A stretch of 64,000 bases of DNA from NCBI GenBank assembly GCA_014529385.2, contig CM043967.1, positions 130,073,182 to 130,137,181 of the forward strand, read 5' to 3'. Below are positions 21,455-32,430 of the stretch, one piece after another. Numbering within the stretch: the first letter of the stretch is position 1; each line of letters starts with the position of its first letter. The position numbers and the translations under genes are program-made. Source of the stretch: Adiantum capillus-veneris (taxonomy: Eukaryota; Streptophyta; Polypodiopsida; Polypodiales; Pteridaceae). The notes beneath the pieces are model-generated. The model ran no database searches and had not been told where the DNA came from. It saw nothing but the letters and a program-made list of their open reading frames with translations.

Positions 21455-24400
21455 TGTCGTGCTATGACACAAGTATAGTGGGAACAAATGCTATAAGATG
21501 TAGCTTGAAACTTTTTAGATACATAAGTATGTTTCCTATGATGTGCATATATATATCTAAGGATAATAATAAGCTTTCTATCTCATCTTTTTATTTATCT
21601 CAAGGGTAACATATTCTTCCTATACCGTTAGAAAGTACTATGGAAAAAATAGCTCCGCCTCTTTAACTTGGAGCAAAAAGCATTGGTTCTTTCTTTCTAC
21701 TATCTCATTATTATCTCACATGCTAGCTAGATCCTATATCTAGGGTAACTTTCTATATATATATATATTCTATGTATTTTTTATATATTTCTTTTTAATA
21801 GCTACTAGAAAGGAATCAAATCCTAGTGGGACATTAGCCTGCATGATTTTCAAAGATGCACTCATTTTAACGCATTATTAAAAGGATGCTTACAAACCTT
21901 TGTCAAGGAGCAATGGCATGCTTTCATATTGCATGAGGTGTCCGCTGGAATCAAGTGGAAGTCTAAGGTAAGGGGACCACGAGAAGACTTTTTGCTGCCA
22001 AAAAGATACCCTATTTTGGTGAATTTTTTACACAAAATTCCAATATGAATTGAAAAAAGTATATAAAATGGGAGTCGTAGCTTATGAGTTGAAATTTTTG
22101 TCCCTATTTTTTCTTTATTTGGAGCTATGGTTGAGGAGATATGATCAAAATGGTGGACCTCAGTCTGCCTAAATCATGCAGGAGCAGCACATTTCAAACT
22201 TTGCCAGTTCCTGTTCACACTGGCTCTTCTCTTTCTTGTGTAACCCTTGGGGATTCCCTTAACCTATAAAAGGAGACCTCTTTTTTCTTGAAAACCATTC
22301 AAGAGGGAGTGAGAGGATGCCAAATAAGCCTTTAGCCCTATACTTGCCTTTGAGAAAGGCTAGCTAAACTTGAAAGCATCTTTGTAAACATCAACTTTAG
22401 TCAATCAAGGCCAATGTCTTCTATCGCTTGCCATCTTCATCAAAGTGAAAAATACTTTCAAAGACATTGATAAGTAAGGTGGTTTTTGCTTTGTTATTTT
22501 GTTTTTCATCTCCAAGTCCAACCTATACCTCCATGTCTTCTACTACTTCTACCTCTACTCCTATCCCCATCTCTCTTGTGTCCTAATTGTTTCTCTTGAA
22601 GCAGTTCAAGAAACAACACTCTATCAACAACCTTTTTGTGAAGAAATACTAGTGCACAAGGTACATCTCTCCCCGCTACATGTACATCTCTCCCCGAAGT
22701 ATCCTTATTGCCTATGGGCAAGAATAGGGCTTAGGAGGGAAACTTCTATTCTCTTTACTTCTCTCATATCTATATTTTGCACATACTAGAGTTATCCTAG
22801 ATGAATAATCCACATGATGTGAATTTCTATCGCTTCCACTTTGTGCGATCTATTACAATTAAAGTATGGATTAGCAGCAAAATACATTCAACAACGTATA
22901 GTGTTTCCTTGGCCCAGAAAGGCTCGAATACTTCTTTCATCGGATCCCACTATACTACCCCTTATAGACTATAACTTTTCTTTTGACATAAGTGTAGCTA
23001 TGTTGCTATGAACCAATAGTATTTGTACACATAAATAATCCCAATCACTAGACAAAACATATATATTATGGTAAGCACAAAATTACAATTTCAAAGAACA
23101 ATTCGTAGCTTATTTGGCCAGCAAAGATTGAACACCATTAACTCATCTATTAACCCTTTCATATTACCCAAGATACGATCCGACCATAGCCTTGATGTTT
23201 CCATCTTTGTGTTGTTTTGATATGCTCTTTTGTGTTCTTTCTTTGTGTGTGTGAGTGCAAGAGAGAAAGAGTGGGGCTTCTTTGATTGCGCTTCCTTCCA
23301 AACCCTAGACTTCATGGCATCTATGGTATAACTCCTTCATATAGTTTTTGGAGTTCTCTCACAAACTCTCACAACAAAACGCCAGTGCTTTCTTGGAAAG
23401 ACATATTTTTGGTGAAGCCAATGCGAACTTGCCAGGGTGAGAGTTTTTGGGAAACCATGGGTGATCATGTGGAGCAACATGGTAATCATTTTGATCCAGC
23501 AACAATGCAAATGTTTCAAGCATTTGCAATGTTCATGCAACAACAACATGCCACTGAAATAAGGGAGATTTCAACAACCAAATCCATACAAGCGGTCATC
23601 ATCAGAATGGATCAATTCAATGTCAGAGATGTAACCAAGTACTTGCAGGAGTATGTGAAGGAGATGGAGAAGCATCGTGTGTCAAAAGGTGAGATGATTC
23701 AAAGCTTTAAGCTAGTTGTTGCTTCAAAAATTAGGGAACGTGTTAGGGAAATCAAATATGGTCCAAAGCCAGTGATGCCGATTGAAGATACAATACTCAC
23801 ATTGAATGTACTATCTTGGCAAGAGGCGCTTAGTAGGGAAGATCTCCTTGCATTGCGCATAAGGCAACTAGAGAGAAGACCTGAAGACATTGAGGCTGCT
23901 AAAGAATGACTCAAAAATGCAAGGTTGAAAAACAAGGACTACTTTGATAAGCAACATCGGCTCAAGAGTAAATCAATTGACAAAGGTGACTGGGTTTTAG
24001 TGTATGATAGTAGCCTTGATAACCAGCACACAGTCATGCGTAAGCTCTCAAAAAGATGGTTTGGACCGTACGTTGTAAAGCATGTGCATGAAAATCCTAC
24101 TTATAGCTTGTTTGAATTAGATGGTATAGAAGTAAAGGTTCCCATTGCAGGAAAAAGGATCAAAGTGTTTAAGAGAAGAGGAGACAGTGATCGAGAAGAT
24201 GTTGAGGAGGAGGAAGAGCAAAACACATGAGACGATCAAAGTTAAGATGAAGCATTGGAAGCTATCAATGAAGATGAAATCATGGAAGATCTACAAGGAA
24301 ATTGAAACTGCATAAGAACATATGTGGCACATACCAGAGGATGTGCAAGTTTAGAGGGGGTGGATGTCGTGCTGTGACACGTGTATAGTGGAAATGAATG

Positions 24401-24516
24401 CTACAAGATCTATCTTGAAACTTTTTAGGTACATAAGTATATTTCATATAATGTACATATGCATATCTAAGGATAATAATAAGATTTCTATCTCATCCTA
24501 TTATTTATCTCCGTGA
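21455..24516 (+). mobile_element. Ty3 element C: internal deletion derivative with LTRs
   Basis: 5' LTR starts TGTCGTGCTATGACAC at 21455 and runs to about 22900 (end unresolved). The 3' LTR starts with nearly the same bases at 24365 after an AGAGGGGG polypurine tract (24353-24360), and is cut at 24516 by element E. The two LTR starts match over about 150 bp. Between them is a gag/integrase fusion. The element lies inside the protease of element B. Its LTR 3' part and leader (22470-23380) recur at 27246-28180 in element D. Confidence 0.8.
23457..24230 (+). pseudogene. Gag fused in frame to integrase C-terminal domain
   Basis: ATG 23457 (context AAACCATGG) starts about 100 codons of gag-like helical sequence with a Gln-rich segment and an NVRDVTKYL motif. 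At about 23757 the sequence passes without a frame change into the C-terminal part of a Tat integrase: PVMPIE, LEQLE-type helices, YFDKQH, KGDWVLVYDS, RWFGPYVV. The zinc domain, catalytic core, RT, RNases H and protease are absent. One TGA at 23907-23909 (probably from CGA Arg) interrupts it. The protein would have 257 codons. The frame-preserving fusion could be chance. The element would depend on other copies. Confidence 0.75.
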
Positions 24517-25366
24517 AGCCCTCATCTCCAAACGCCGCATCAAATTGCTGGATAAAGGCCAAGACTTTGTCCGTAGCACCAAAGGTGCCATCATAGGTAA
24601 GGAAAGATATGCTTTTCCCTCCCTCTTTGAAATTCTTCAGCTTGGATGACCTCTTCCATGCGGCATAGGATTTCCTATGGCCTCTTCTTTTTTATGGTTC
24701 AAAGGCTGCACCATCACTTTCTTCAGAAGGTGAAGAATTTGAAGAAGGTGGAGAAGAGGGTGAGCTCTTTCTCGCATTTTTCTTGTCTTGATCTTCGTCG
24801 TCTTTACCATCACTTTCATAAGAGGAAGAGGATGAAGAAGATGGAGAAGAGGGTGTCCTCTTTCTCGCCTTTTTCTTCTCTTGCTTTTTATCATCCCTCT
24901 TTGAATTATGGCGTGGAGAAGAGTATGATGGTCTTCTCCGCTTTGGTGGTGATGGAGAGCGTTTAGCCCGCCGTCTTCGTGGAGCCATCTCCGTCGAGGT
25001 GGCGGGAGACTCACTTCTTTCTCGTTCCTTCGGTGGAGGCTCTTGAGTTCTCCTTTGGGAAGGAGATGCATCATCAAGAAGTAAATTCTTGAGCCCTTCG
25101 TATGGATTCCTTCTTCTTCCCGAATCGGAGAGAGACCTCTTTTGGGAGTCTCACAAGGAGGCTTCCTAGGTGTGGTGATGAGCTTGGAGAATCCCGTGAG
25201 CACGGAGCTGCCGTTGCACTTCACTTTGGAGAGATGGATTGCCCATGGCTTGTTGAAGCCTAGAAACAAGATAGTTAACAAGCATTGAAGCATCATTAGT
25301 AGCTTGCTCATGAGCAAAATCAAAGTTATCAACATTAATTTCACTCTCTTTACTATTGTCAGCCAT
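24517..25366 (-). pseudogene. Gag of Ty3 element E with Arg/Ser-rich domain
   Basis: ATG at 25366 begins a single frame to 24517 with three stops (about 25166, 25150 and 24690). The N-terminus is helical, then there is a charged Ser/Pro/Arg-rich region from about 25090 to 24700 (RRRR, KRSPSPPKRRR, then Ser runs with two similar Lys-Arg/Ser-Pro blocks). It ends with a Ty3 gag start (GKSISFLTYDGT, VLAFIQQFD). The element is cut at 24516 by element C, so the rest of gag and pol is missing. Confidence 0.65.
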
Positions 25367-25743
25367 TCTAACAACTTTTAGGTGTAAACTTTTTAGGTGT
25401 ACTTTGGCACTTCAAGCCCTAGTTGCTACTCCTCTTTACCCCTTTAGAAAAAGCACTCAATCTACTGTACCCGCGGCTCGAATACCATTAATTGCAAGGA
25501 ATAGAAGAGAGGCTCCTGTCAAACTTCTAATAGCTGAATAGTGGTTAAGCCGTAGGCAAGCCCCATAGGACTCCACTATTAAGACCATAGCTCTCGACGG
25601 TGATGCCCGTTAACTGCACGAAGGCAGGCGCACTGCAAGGCTGAAAAATCCCTATTCTACTGACTCACAGGCAATTAATAATACCAACCATTTATAGCTA
25701 GCTTGAGGACCTCCCTTCTTGAGCAAGAAAAGAGAAACCTTGT

Positions 25744-25755
25744 GCTCTGATACCA
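25744..25755 (-). promoter_or_regulatory. Primer binding site of Ty3 element E
   Basis: TGGTATCAGAGC on the minus strand, one base from the LTR edge at 25757. Confidence 0.85.
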
Positions 25756-25756
25756 A

Positions 25757-27170
25757 TGTAACATTTAATGGCCTAAAAACTTGCGTGTAGCGGAAATTAG
25801 CATGAACTTAGTGGGCATTTCATTAGAATAGATTCCTAATGAGAATTACAAGAGTGCTTGGGTGGAGAGAGCAACAAAAAGCATAACACCTAGTTAGATA
25901 GCATCAACAATACTTTCAAAAGAGAGAGAAATTAAGCTATTGACAACAGTTGAGGACTGGATTTGCATGGAGCCGGTCCCCCCTCCAAAAGGCTTTGTAT
26001 TATGGTTTCTCCCATCAAGAGAGACATTGTATAATACAATTCTTTGTGTTCCTTCAAGACTAGCTAGTGCAATGAAGATGAAAACTTCATGCACTAAGAA
26101 AAACACTTAGTAAACACAACTTTAGTTATCCTCATTCTCAGACCCAAGACCTCACACACCTTCGAAGATGGTGAGAGCTAGCAGGGTATGAGAGTAGATT
26201 GAGAGGAAGAAGAAGTATCTTACGAGAAAGATGTACATCTCCTCACATAATCACTCATATTAGCATAGCTTAGCTTAGTAATTAGCTTGATAGAGGAGAT
26301 GAGCATGCATTGAAGCTTGGCTCTTGGTTGGATTTGCATCCACAAGCCAAGAGTGTGTCGATGTAGGCTTCTATCTCACAAGCTTGGAGTAGGTGATGAG
26401 CTCTCAATTAAAGCTTGGGAAGAGATAGTTTTCTCTTTCTTCACACATGAGATTGTGTGAGTGTGTGTGTGTGTGTGTGATAATGCCTTGCAAAAATCAG
26501 CCCCCTCTCTCTCTTGGGCGAGCCCTCTTGCTATTTGCTCTTGTAGGCTCCCCATTGGACCTCCCCCAGCCAATGGCTATTAAGCAGCAAAAGTGATAGC
26601 CTTCTGACATGTGTCCCCCTTTCCCTTTTTGTGAGAGCTTAATCAATTAAACTTAATTGATTTAAATGAATTAAATCCCCATTGGACCTTTCCCCATTCT
26701 GACCAATAGGAATTAAGTAGCCCATTGGGCTGCTCAATTCCTATTGACCCCTTCACGGGCTGTCCAATAATCATCTAGGAGACTTAATTTTTATTGTTTC
26801 TTTTTATTAAGTGTTTTAAAATTAATTAGGCTAAATTTACTCTAGCCTAATTCTCATTGGTCCACTTCAAGGGTCATCCAATAGGAATTGGGTATTCCTT
26901 GTGGGCATCTAGCATAGGGAGCTGACATGTGTCCCTCATTCCCTTTGTGTAAAGGGAGCTTGTGTGTGTGTGTGTGGCCTTCTCTCTCATCCCCTACTTG
27001 CTAGGCTCGCCCCCTCCTATGTAGGGATATTCAAAGACTTTTTTGGTCACACACAAAGCATCCAATTCCCTTAAGGTTGACCTTTGGACACAACCTTTGA
27101 ATTTTGGAACCTTAGCATTTTGGAAGTCTTAATGGGTTGAACCTTAGGGTCTTTTTAGCCCATTGTTGCA
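25757..27170 (-). repeat. 5' LTR of Ty3 element E
   Basis: Begins TGTAACA beside the primer site and ends TGTTGCA, an inverted terminal pair with one mismatch. About 1,414 bp. Internal features are short (GT)n tracts near 26458 and 26962 and duplicated segments with CCCATTGGACC. No gene. 27171-27245 is a short spacer with a TTTGGATCCCTA duplication. Confidence 0.6.
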
Positions 27171-28291
27171 CATGGTTCTTCTGCAGATGGCCCCCCCCTT
27201 TGGATCCCTATTTTACCTCCTTTGGATCCCTACTACGGCATCTCAAAGGAGTTGATAAGTAAGGTGTTTTTTGCTTTGTTATTTTGTTGATTTTTTGTTT
27301 TTCATGTCCAAGCCCAACCTATACCTCCATGTATTCTACTACTTCTACCTCTACTCCTATCCCCATCTCTCTTGTGTCCTAATTTTTTCTCTTAAAGGCG
27401 TTCAAGCAACAACGCTCTATCAACAACCTTCTTATGAAGAAACACTACTGCACAAGGTACATCTCTCCCCAGTACATGTACATCTCTCCCCAAAGTATCC
27501 TTATTGCCTACGGCAAGAATAGGGCTTGGGAGGGAAACTTCTGTGCTCTTTACTTCTCTCATATCTACATTTTTCACATACTAGAGTTATCCTAGATGAA
27601 TAATCCACATGATGTGAATTTCTATCGTTTTCACTTTGTGCGATCTATTACAATTAATGTATGGATTAGCCGTAAAATACAATTTCAATAATGTATAGTG
27701 TTTCTCTTTGGCCCAAAAAGGCTCAATGAAATACTTCTTCATCGGATACCATCATACTACCCCCTATAGACTATAACTTTTCTTTTGACATAAGTGTAGC
27801 TATCTTGCTATGGACCAACAGTATTTGTACACGCAATTAATCCCAATCATTAGACAAAACATATATATTATAGTAAGCACAAAATTACAATTTCAAATAA
27901 CAATTTGTAGCTCGTTTGGTCACAAAGATTGAATTCCATTAACTCATCTATTAACCCTTTCATATTACCCATGATACTGTACAACCATAGCCTTGATGTT
28001 TTCATTTTTGTGTTGTTTTGATATGCTCTTTTGTGTTCTTTCTTTTTGTGTGTGAGTGCAAGAGAGAAAGAGTGGGGATTCTTTGATTGCACTTCCTTCC
28101 AAACCCTACATATGACATCTATGGTATAACTCCTTCATATAGTTTTTTGATTTCACAAACTCTCAAAGCAAAAAGCAAGTGCTTTCCTATCAAGACCGCA
28201 AACATCTTGACATTGTACGCTAGTGATGCTTCATCTACGTCATTAGAAGAAAGTGTATAGGAAGGTTTGATGTAGTTATGTCCTCATCTAT

Positions 28292-29360
28292 TTGGGATGT
28301 GTCAAAAAGGAAGCATCGATGCATGATTTGGAGATCAAGGAGGAGAAGAATAATTCAAAAGTAATTATAGAGCCTGTGAAAGTGAATGTAAGGAGCATGT
28401 TAGGAGAGGACTTGACAGAGAAAGAAAAGGAGGAGTATGAAGATATGTTTACGGAGTTTCCAAATCTATTTGCCATTGAATGTATAGAGTTGCAAGGAGC
28501 TAAAGGGGTTGAGCATAGAATCAATCTAGAAGAAGGTGCCAAGCCAAAGGTTCAAAAGCTTAGGAGGTTGGGGGTCATTCATGAGAGGGTACTTTGTGAA
28601 GAGATGAAGAAGGTTTTGGAAGCAGATTTTAGCTTTCAAATGGAGGAATCTGAATGGGCTCTCTAGTAGATATTGTGCCCAAGAAGAACGAAATATTTAG
28701 GATATGTGTTGATTTCAAAACTTTGAATGTACGACAAAAAGGAATCATTATCCACTACCCTTCTTGGATGAAATCCTCAATCAGGTTGCAGGTCATGAAC
28801 GTTACTCAATCATGGATGGATTTGCCAACTACTTTCAGATCCTGATAGCAATTGAAGATCGATCAAAGACTACCTTCATTACTCCTTGGGGTTGTTTTGC
28901 CTACAAAAGAATGCCTTTTGTGGTGGTTAATGTATATGCTACCTTCGAAGGGTGGATGAATAGAGTATTTGGTCCTTACTTGTGTAATTTCATTCAAGTT
29001 TTCATGGATGACATTGGATGTTATAGCTCTAGGGTCACACATTTGGAGAAGCTGAGGTTGAGTTTTTAAAGGCTTCAACAAGAGGGTGGGCAACTCAACC
29101 CAAAGAAGTGTAAGTTTTCTCATGCCAAAGTCCATTTTCTAGGGCATGTGGTTTCCCAAAATGGAATAGAATCTGACCCAGAGAAAGTTAAGGCTTTATT
29201 GCTTATGGATCCGCCCAACAACACAAAGGATTTGGTATCGTTTGTGCATAAGCTAAGGCACTTGTCATGTTTTTTCTGGATGCTATGTTAGTATGTGTAT
29301 CCTCTCCAAAAAATGAGTCAAAAGGTTCAAGAGTTCGAGTGGAATGAAGACATGCAACAG
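28292..29360 (+). pseudogene. Reverse transcriptase of Ty3 element D
   Basis: A pre-RT linker (28292-28666) is followed, after a frame change and stop near 28660, by VPKKN (28675), an MDGF/ANYF segment, a PWGCFAYKRMPF motif, and the catalytic FMDD box near 29005. The thumb (GHVVSQNG) is at 29140. Stops occur at 29068 and 29289. The layout is the same as in element A. Confidence 0.75.
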
Positions 29361-29377
29361 GATTTTGATGGGAGGTA

Positions 29378-30297
29378 TTGTGTGCTCTACCAATAGTGAG
29401 TCCTCCTGACTTGCAATCAATTTTCTATGTATCTATTAGTGTGGGGTCAGTAGTAGCTTTTGGGTCGGTGCTCTTACAAAAGCAGGGAAGGAAATTCAAA
29501 CCAGTTTATTTTGAACCAGTTTATTTTGAGAGCAAGATGAAGAATGTAAGCAAGTTCTCTTACACAGAAATGGAATAGTGGGTCTTTGCCTTGGTTCTTG
29601 CTTGTTGTAGGTTCAAAACATGCATGTTGCCCCAGAAGTTCTATGTGCTCACAACATCAAACCTTTTGTTGGATGTAGTACAACATTTGAAGCCTAGCAA
29701 GCTCATCTTAAAGTGGAATGTGGAGCTTCAAGAGTATGAGTTTGAGTTTTGTGCATCATTTTGTTAAAGCTCACTTGGAGGACATAGTGGTACACAAGGG
29801 AGGGGAGCTGCCGTCTTACCCAAGGGTTGACAAGGATGATCATGAAGAGGAAGTGGATATTATAGGTGCAAATACGATTATATTTGATGATGCATACAGG
29901 AAAGTTCCTCAAAAGGCAAGTGGTGGGGTAATCATTAAGAACCCAAAAGGCGATGTAATCTTTTCTAGAGCTTACGATCTTGATGAAGCTAAAAGTAATA
30001 ATGAGGCTGAGTACCTCATGCTTTTCCATGGATTTAAGCAGTGTGTCAAGTTTGAATTGAAGAGGGTCATTGACAAAGGGGATGCGTTGCTAGTCATGAA
30101 TCAATTGCTTGGTTTGTGGAATGTTAAAAAAGACAATTTGAAGAAGTGGCTCTATGGAATCAAGAAGCTTTTACATGAGTTTGAGAAGACACAGTTTAAG
30201 CATGTTCCTTGTGAGCAGAATAAAGAAGGTGATGAGTTGGCTAGGGACAAGCTAGATGCCTTGGTAGCTCCTTTAAAGGTCAAGGAAGCTTTATATG
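29378..30297 (+). pseudogene. Degenerate RNase H and archaeal-type RNase H of Ty3 element D
   Basis: 29378-29700 is the first RNase H with Ser in place of the first catalytic Asp (FYVSISVG). A long open frame from 29718 carries the second RNase H: FDDAY (29885), SGGVIIKNPKG, NNEAEYL (30000), then KGDALLV with Asp. Three catalytic acids are present. The frame then runs by chance into a foreign LTR end and stops at 30402. Confidence 0.7.
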
Positions 30298-30381
30298 TCG
30301 TTGTTTTATGGCTTGCAGTGTGCTATTTTTGGGTATTTTGCAGGGACATCGCACCTCCATTTGTAGCAATTGTATCAGAGC
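30298..30381 (+). repeat. LTR end and primer site of another LTR element
   Basis: 30298-30368 ends GTAGCA and is followed by TGTATCAGAGC (30371-30381), a one-base variant of the Met primer site. An inverted copy of the same LTR end is at 32211-32287. The leader continues right. Confidence 0.65.
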
Positions 30382-31714
30382 ATAGGCTACGCTCTAAAGA
30401 TTGAAGATCTTGAGAATGAAAAGCTAAGTATTATAATTTCTTTTAATAATTGTTTTTCTATTTTTCTTTTACCTGCACATTCCTTTGAGCGGTTAACCTT
30501 GTAGAAATTGGTGTTAAACATAGTGAATAGCTAGTGGTATTTGGATTGGCTAACCATGAAAACCGCACAACTATTTTAATGAGGCATAGGAGGTTTTAAA
30601 TGTTCAAGGGTATTTTTACCAAAATAATGTGAGATTGTAAAGTGGATGAGATTAAGAATGTAGAGGTACATAGATAGCAAGAGACAATGTATTTGCCTAT
30701 GATTAGATTCTATAAAAAAAGAAAGTACAGAAGGCAAAGAAGAAGAAATGGCAAAGAGACTCCAACGTCATAGAGATTAAGCCTAAGAGACCTTTGAGGT
30801 GCATCCAGGCTTGAAGAAGTTTATCCAAGTCATGAAGGAGTAGCAGAACAAGAATCCAAGAAGTCTTTTAGCACCGTAGGCAAATCTCGAGGGTTTGGCT
30901 TCAATTATACCCAAGTTTGAAAAAGTAGGTCTTTTAATGTGGCGTGGAAAATATTCAAAGAAATCTCAAAGATCTCGTCCATGAGATTTGAGCTCAAGGG
31001 CTTGAGGAGGTTCTAGAAACTGATTTGATGAACAGTTAGATTGGAAACTCTCCAGCCGACTTTGGCTTTGAGTCATAGCGGGAACCAACCCTCACAAGGG
31101 TTCAACAATTCAAACGTGGAAAAAAAACTAATAAATAATTAATTAAATCTACTGTTTGTGGCAGTAGAATCGGCAACATCCAGCAATAATCACCCCAACC
31201 AGCACCGATCTGTGTGCACCATCGTTGTCGTAGTGCCACGATAACCTCAGACCAGTTGATCATCAATACCAAATGTCGTCATAACTAGCGATTGTGGAAG
31301 CATGCACAACAATGTTGCATCCACTTTTTTATTTATTTTTGTTATATTTTCAAACTCAATAGGCAATCAGTTGTTTTTTGTATGCATATTCACCCCACGT
31401 CTATAGTCGCATGACTCTGCAGGAATGGTCATTAACACCTAGGATAAATTAGCCGTCATAATTGTCGTTCAATAACCGTATGAGGTGTTAGCAGCTACGA
31501 TTCGATAGTTATGCTTATAGCTCCCACTCAACTCCCATGATGTCATAAATTGCACTTTGCTGATTGTTACGACTGCAAAAAGGGGAGGTGTCATCACTGG
31601 GTAGTGCATGGGGTTGCCCACCACAGGGTATTGAAGCCAATCATTTGAGATTATCCAACCACAACCCACTTGTGCATGGTGAACATACCTACCCAATTGT
31701 ACACGTTATTTGCC

Positions 31715-31718
<4 letters not shown>
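30382..31718. other. No gene; leader and unclassified DNA
   Basis: No frame with a recognisable domain. 30700-30900 has a Lys/Arg-rich coding look but many stops; it may be a degraded gag. The rest is unassigned. Confidence 0.4.
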
Positions 31719-31801
<83 letters not shown>

Positions 31802-31939
31802 AACAACAGTTGGTCGTTTCTCTTTCTGTAGTAGAAACCATTTCTCTCTCCCTCATCTACGATTGCCAGCCTATGACTAACCCTTTTCATTCTCTCACTC
31901 TACGGTTGGCACCGTTCATTTCTCTCTCTATATAGTCCC

Positions 31940-32021
<82 letters not shown>

Positions 32022-32078
32022 GTTTTCCAGCCACACAATCTCTACGACTCTCCTTAGTTCCACTAATCATCCACCAAC

Positions 32079-32169
<91 letters not shown>
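31719..32169. repeat. Three (CT)n arrays separated by unique DNA
   Basis: (CT)n at 31719-31799, 31942-32018 and 32081-32169. The spacers (31800-31941 and 32019-32080) are not obvious copies of each other. Confidence 0.95.
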
Positions 32170-32173
<4 letters not shown>

Positions 32174-32210
32174 GTGTGGACATCCAAATAACTCACTCTC
32201 CCCCGTCACC

Positions 32211-32328
32211 TGCTACAAACGGAGGTGCGGTGTGCCTACAAAATACCCAAAAATAGCACACTACAAGCCATAAAACAACGAATATGCATACCGAATGAAT
32301 CGCATAACACATAATTGGGACTTGCACA
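32211..32328 (-). repeat. Inverted LTR end next to the LINE tail
   Basis: On the minus strand this ends in TTTGTAGCA, like 30298-30368. It is cut at about 32329 by the 3' tail of the LINE, so the LINE landed in this LTR. Confidence 0.6.
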
Positions 32329-32430
32329 CGAACAGAGAGAGATAGATAGATAGATAGTTCTATTATCGTCCTGGGAGGTCAAATATGACCTATGGGACCA
32401 AATGAACATGTCACGTGGTGTGAGTGGAGT

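Larger units (their letters stand above)
27246..30297 (+). mobile_element. Ty3 element D: LTR part, leader, RT and both RNases H; gag, protease and integrase missing
   Basis: 27246-28180 matches 22470-23380 of element C (3' LTR part and leader). Near 28180 it jumps directly to the pre-RT linker, so gag and protease are deleted. At 30297 it is joined to an unrelated LTR end, so integrase is missing. Confidence 0.75.

Noticed and set aside
24637-25374. 245-codon minus frame overlapping gag of element E
   Set aside because: It is a frame-shifted shadow of the Arg/Ser-rich gag; the gag frame carries the recognisable motifs.
31564-32169. Ser-Leu and Arg-Glu repeat proteins in the (CT)n arrays
   Set aside because: Pure translation of microsatellites; the same applies to 52524-52974 and 45479-45661.
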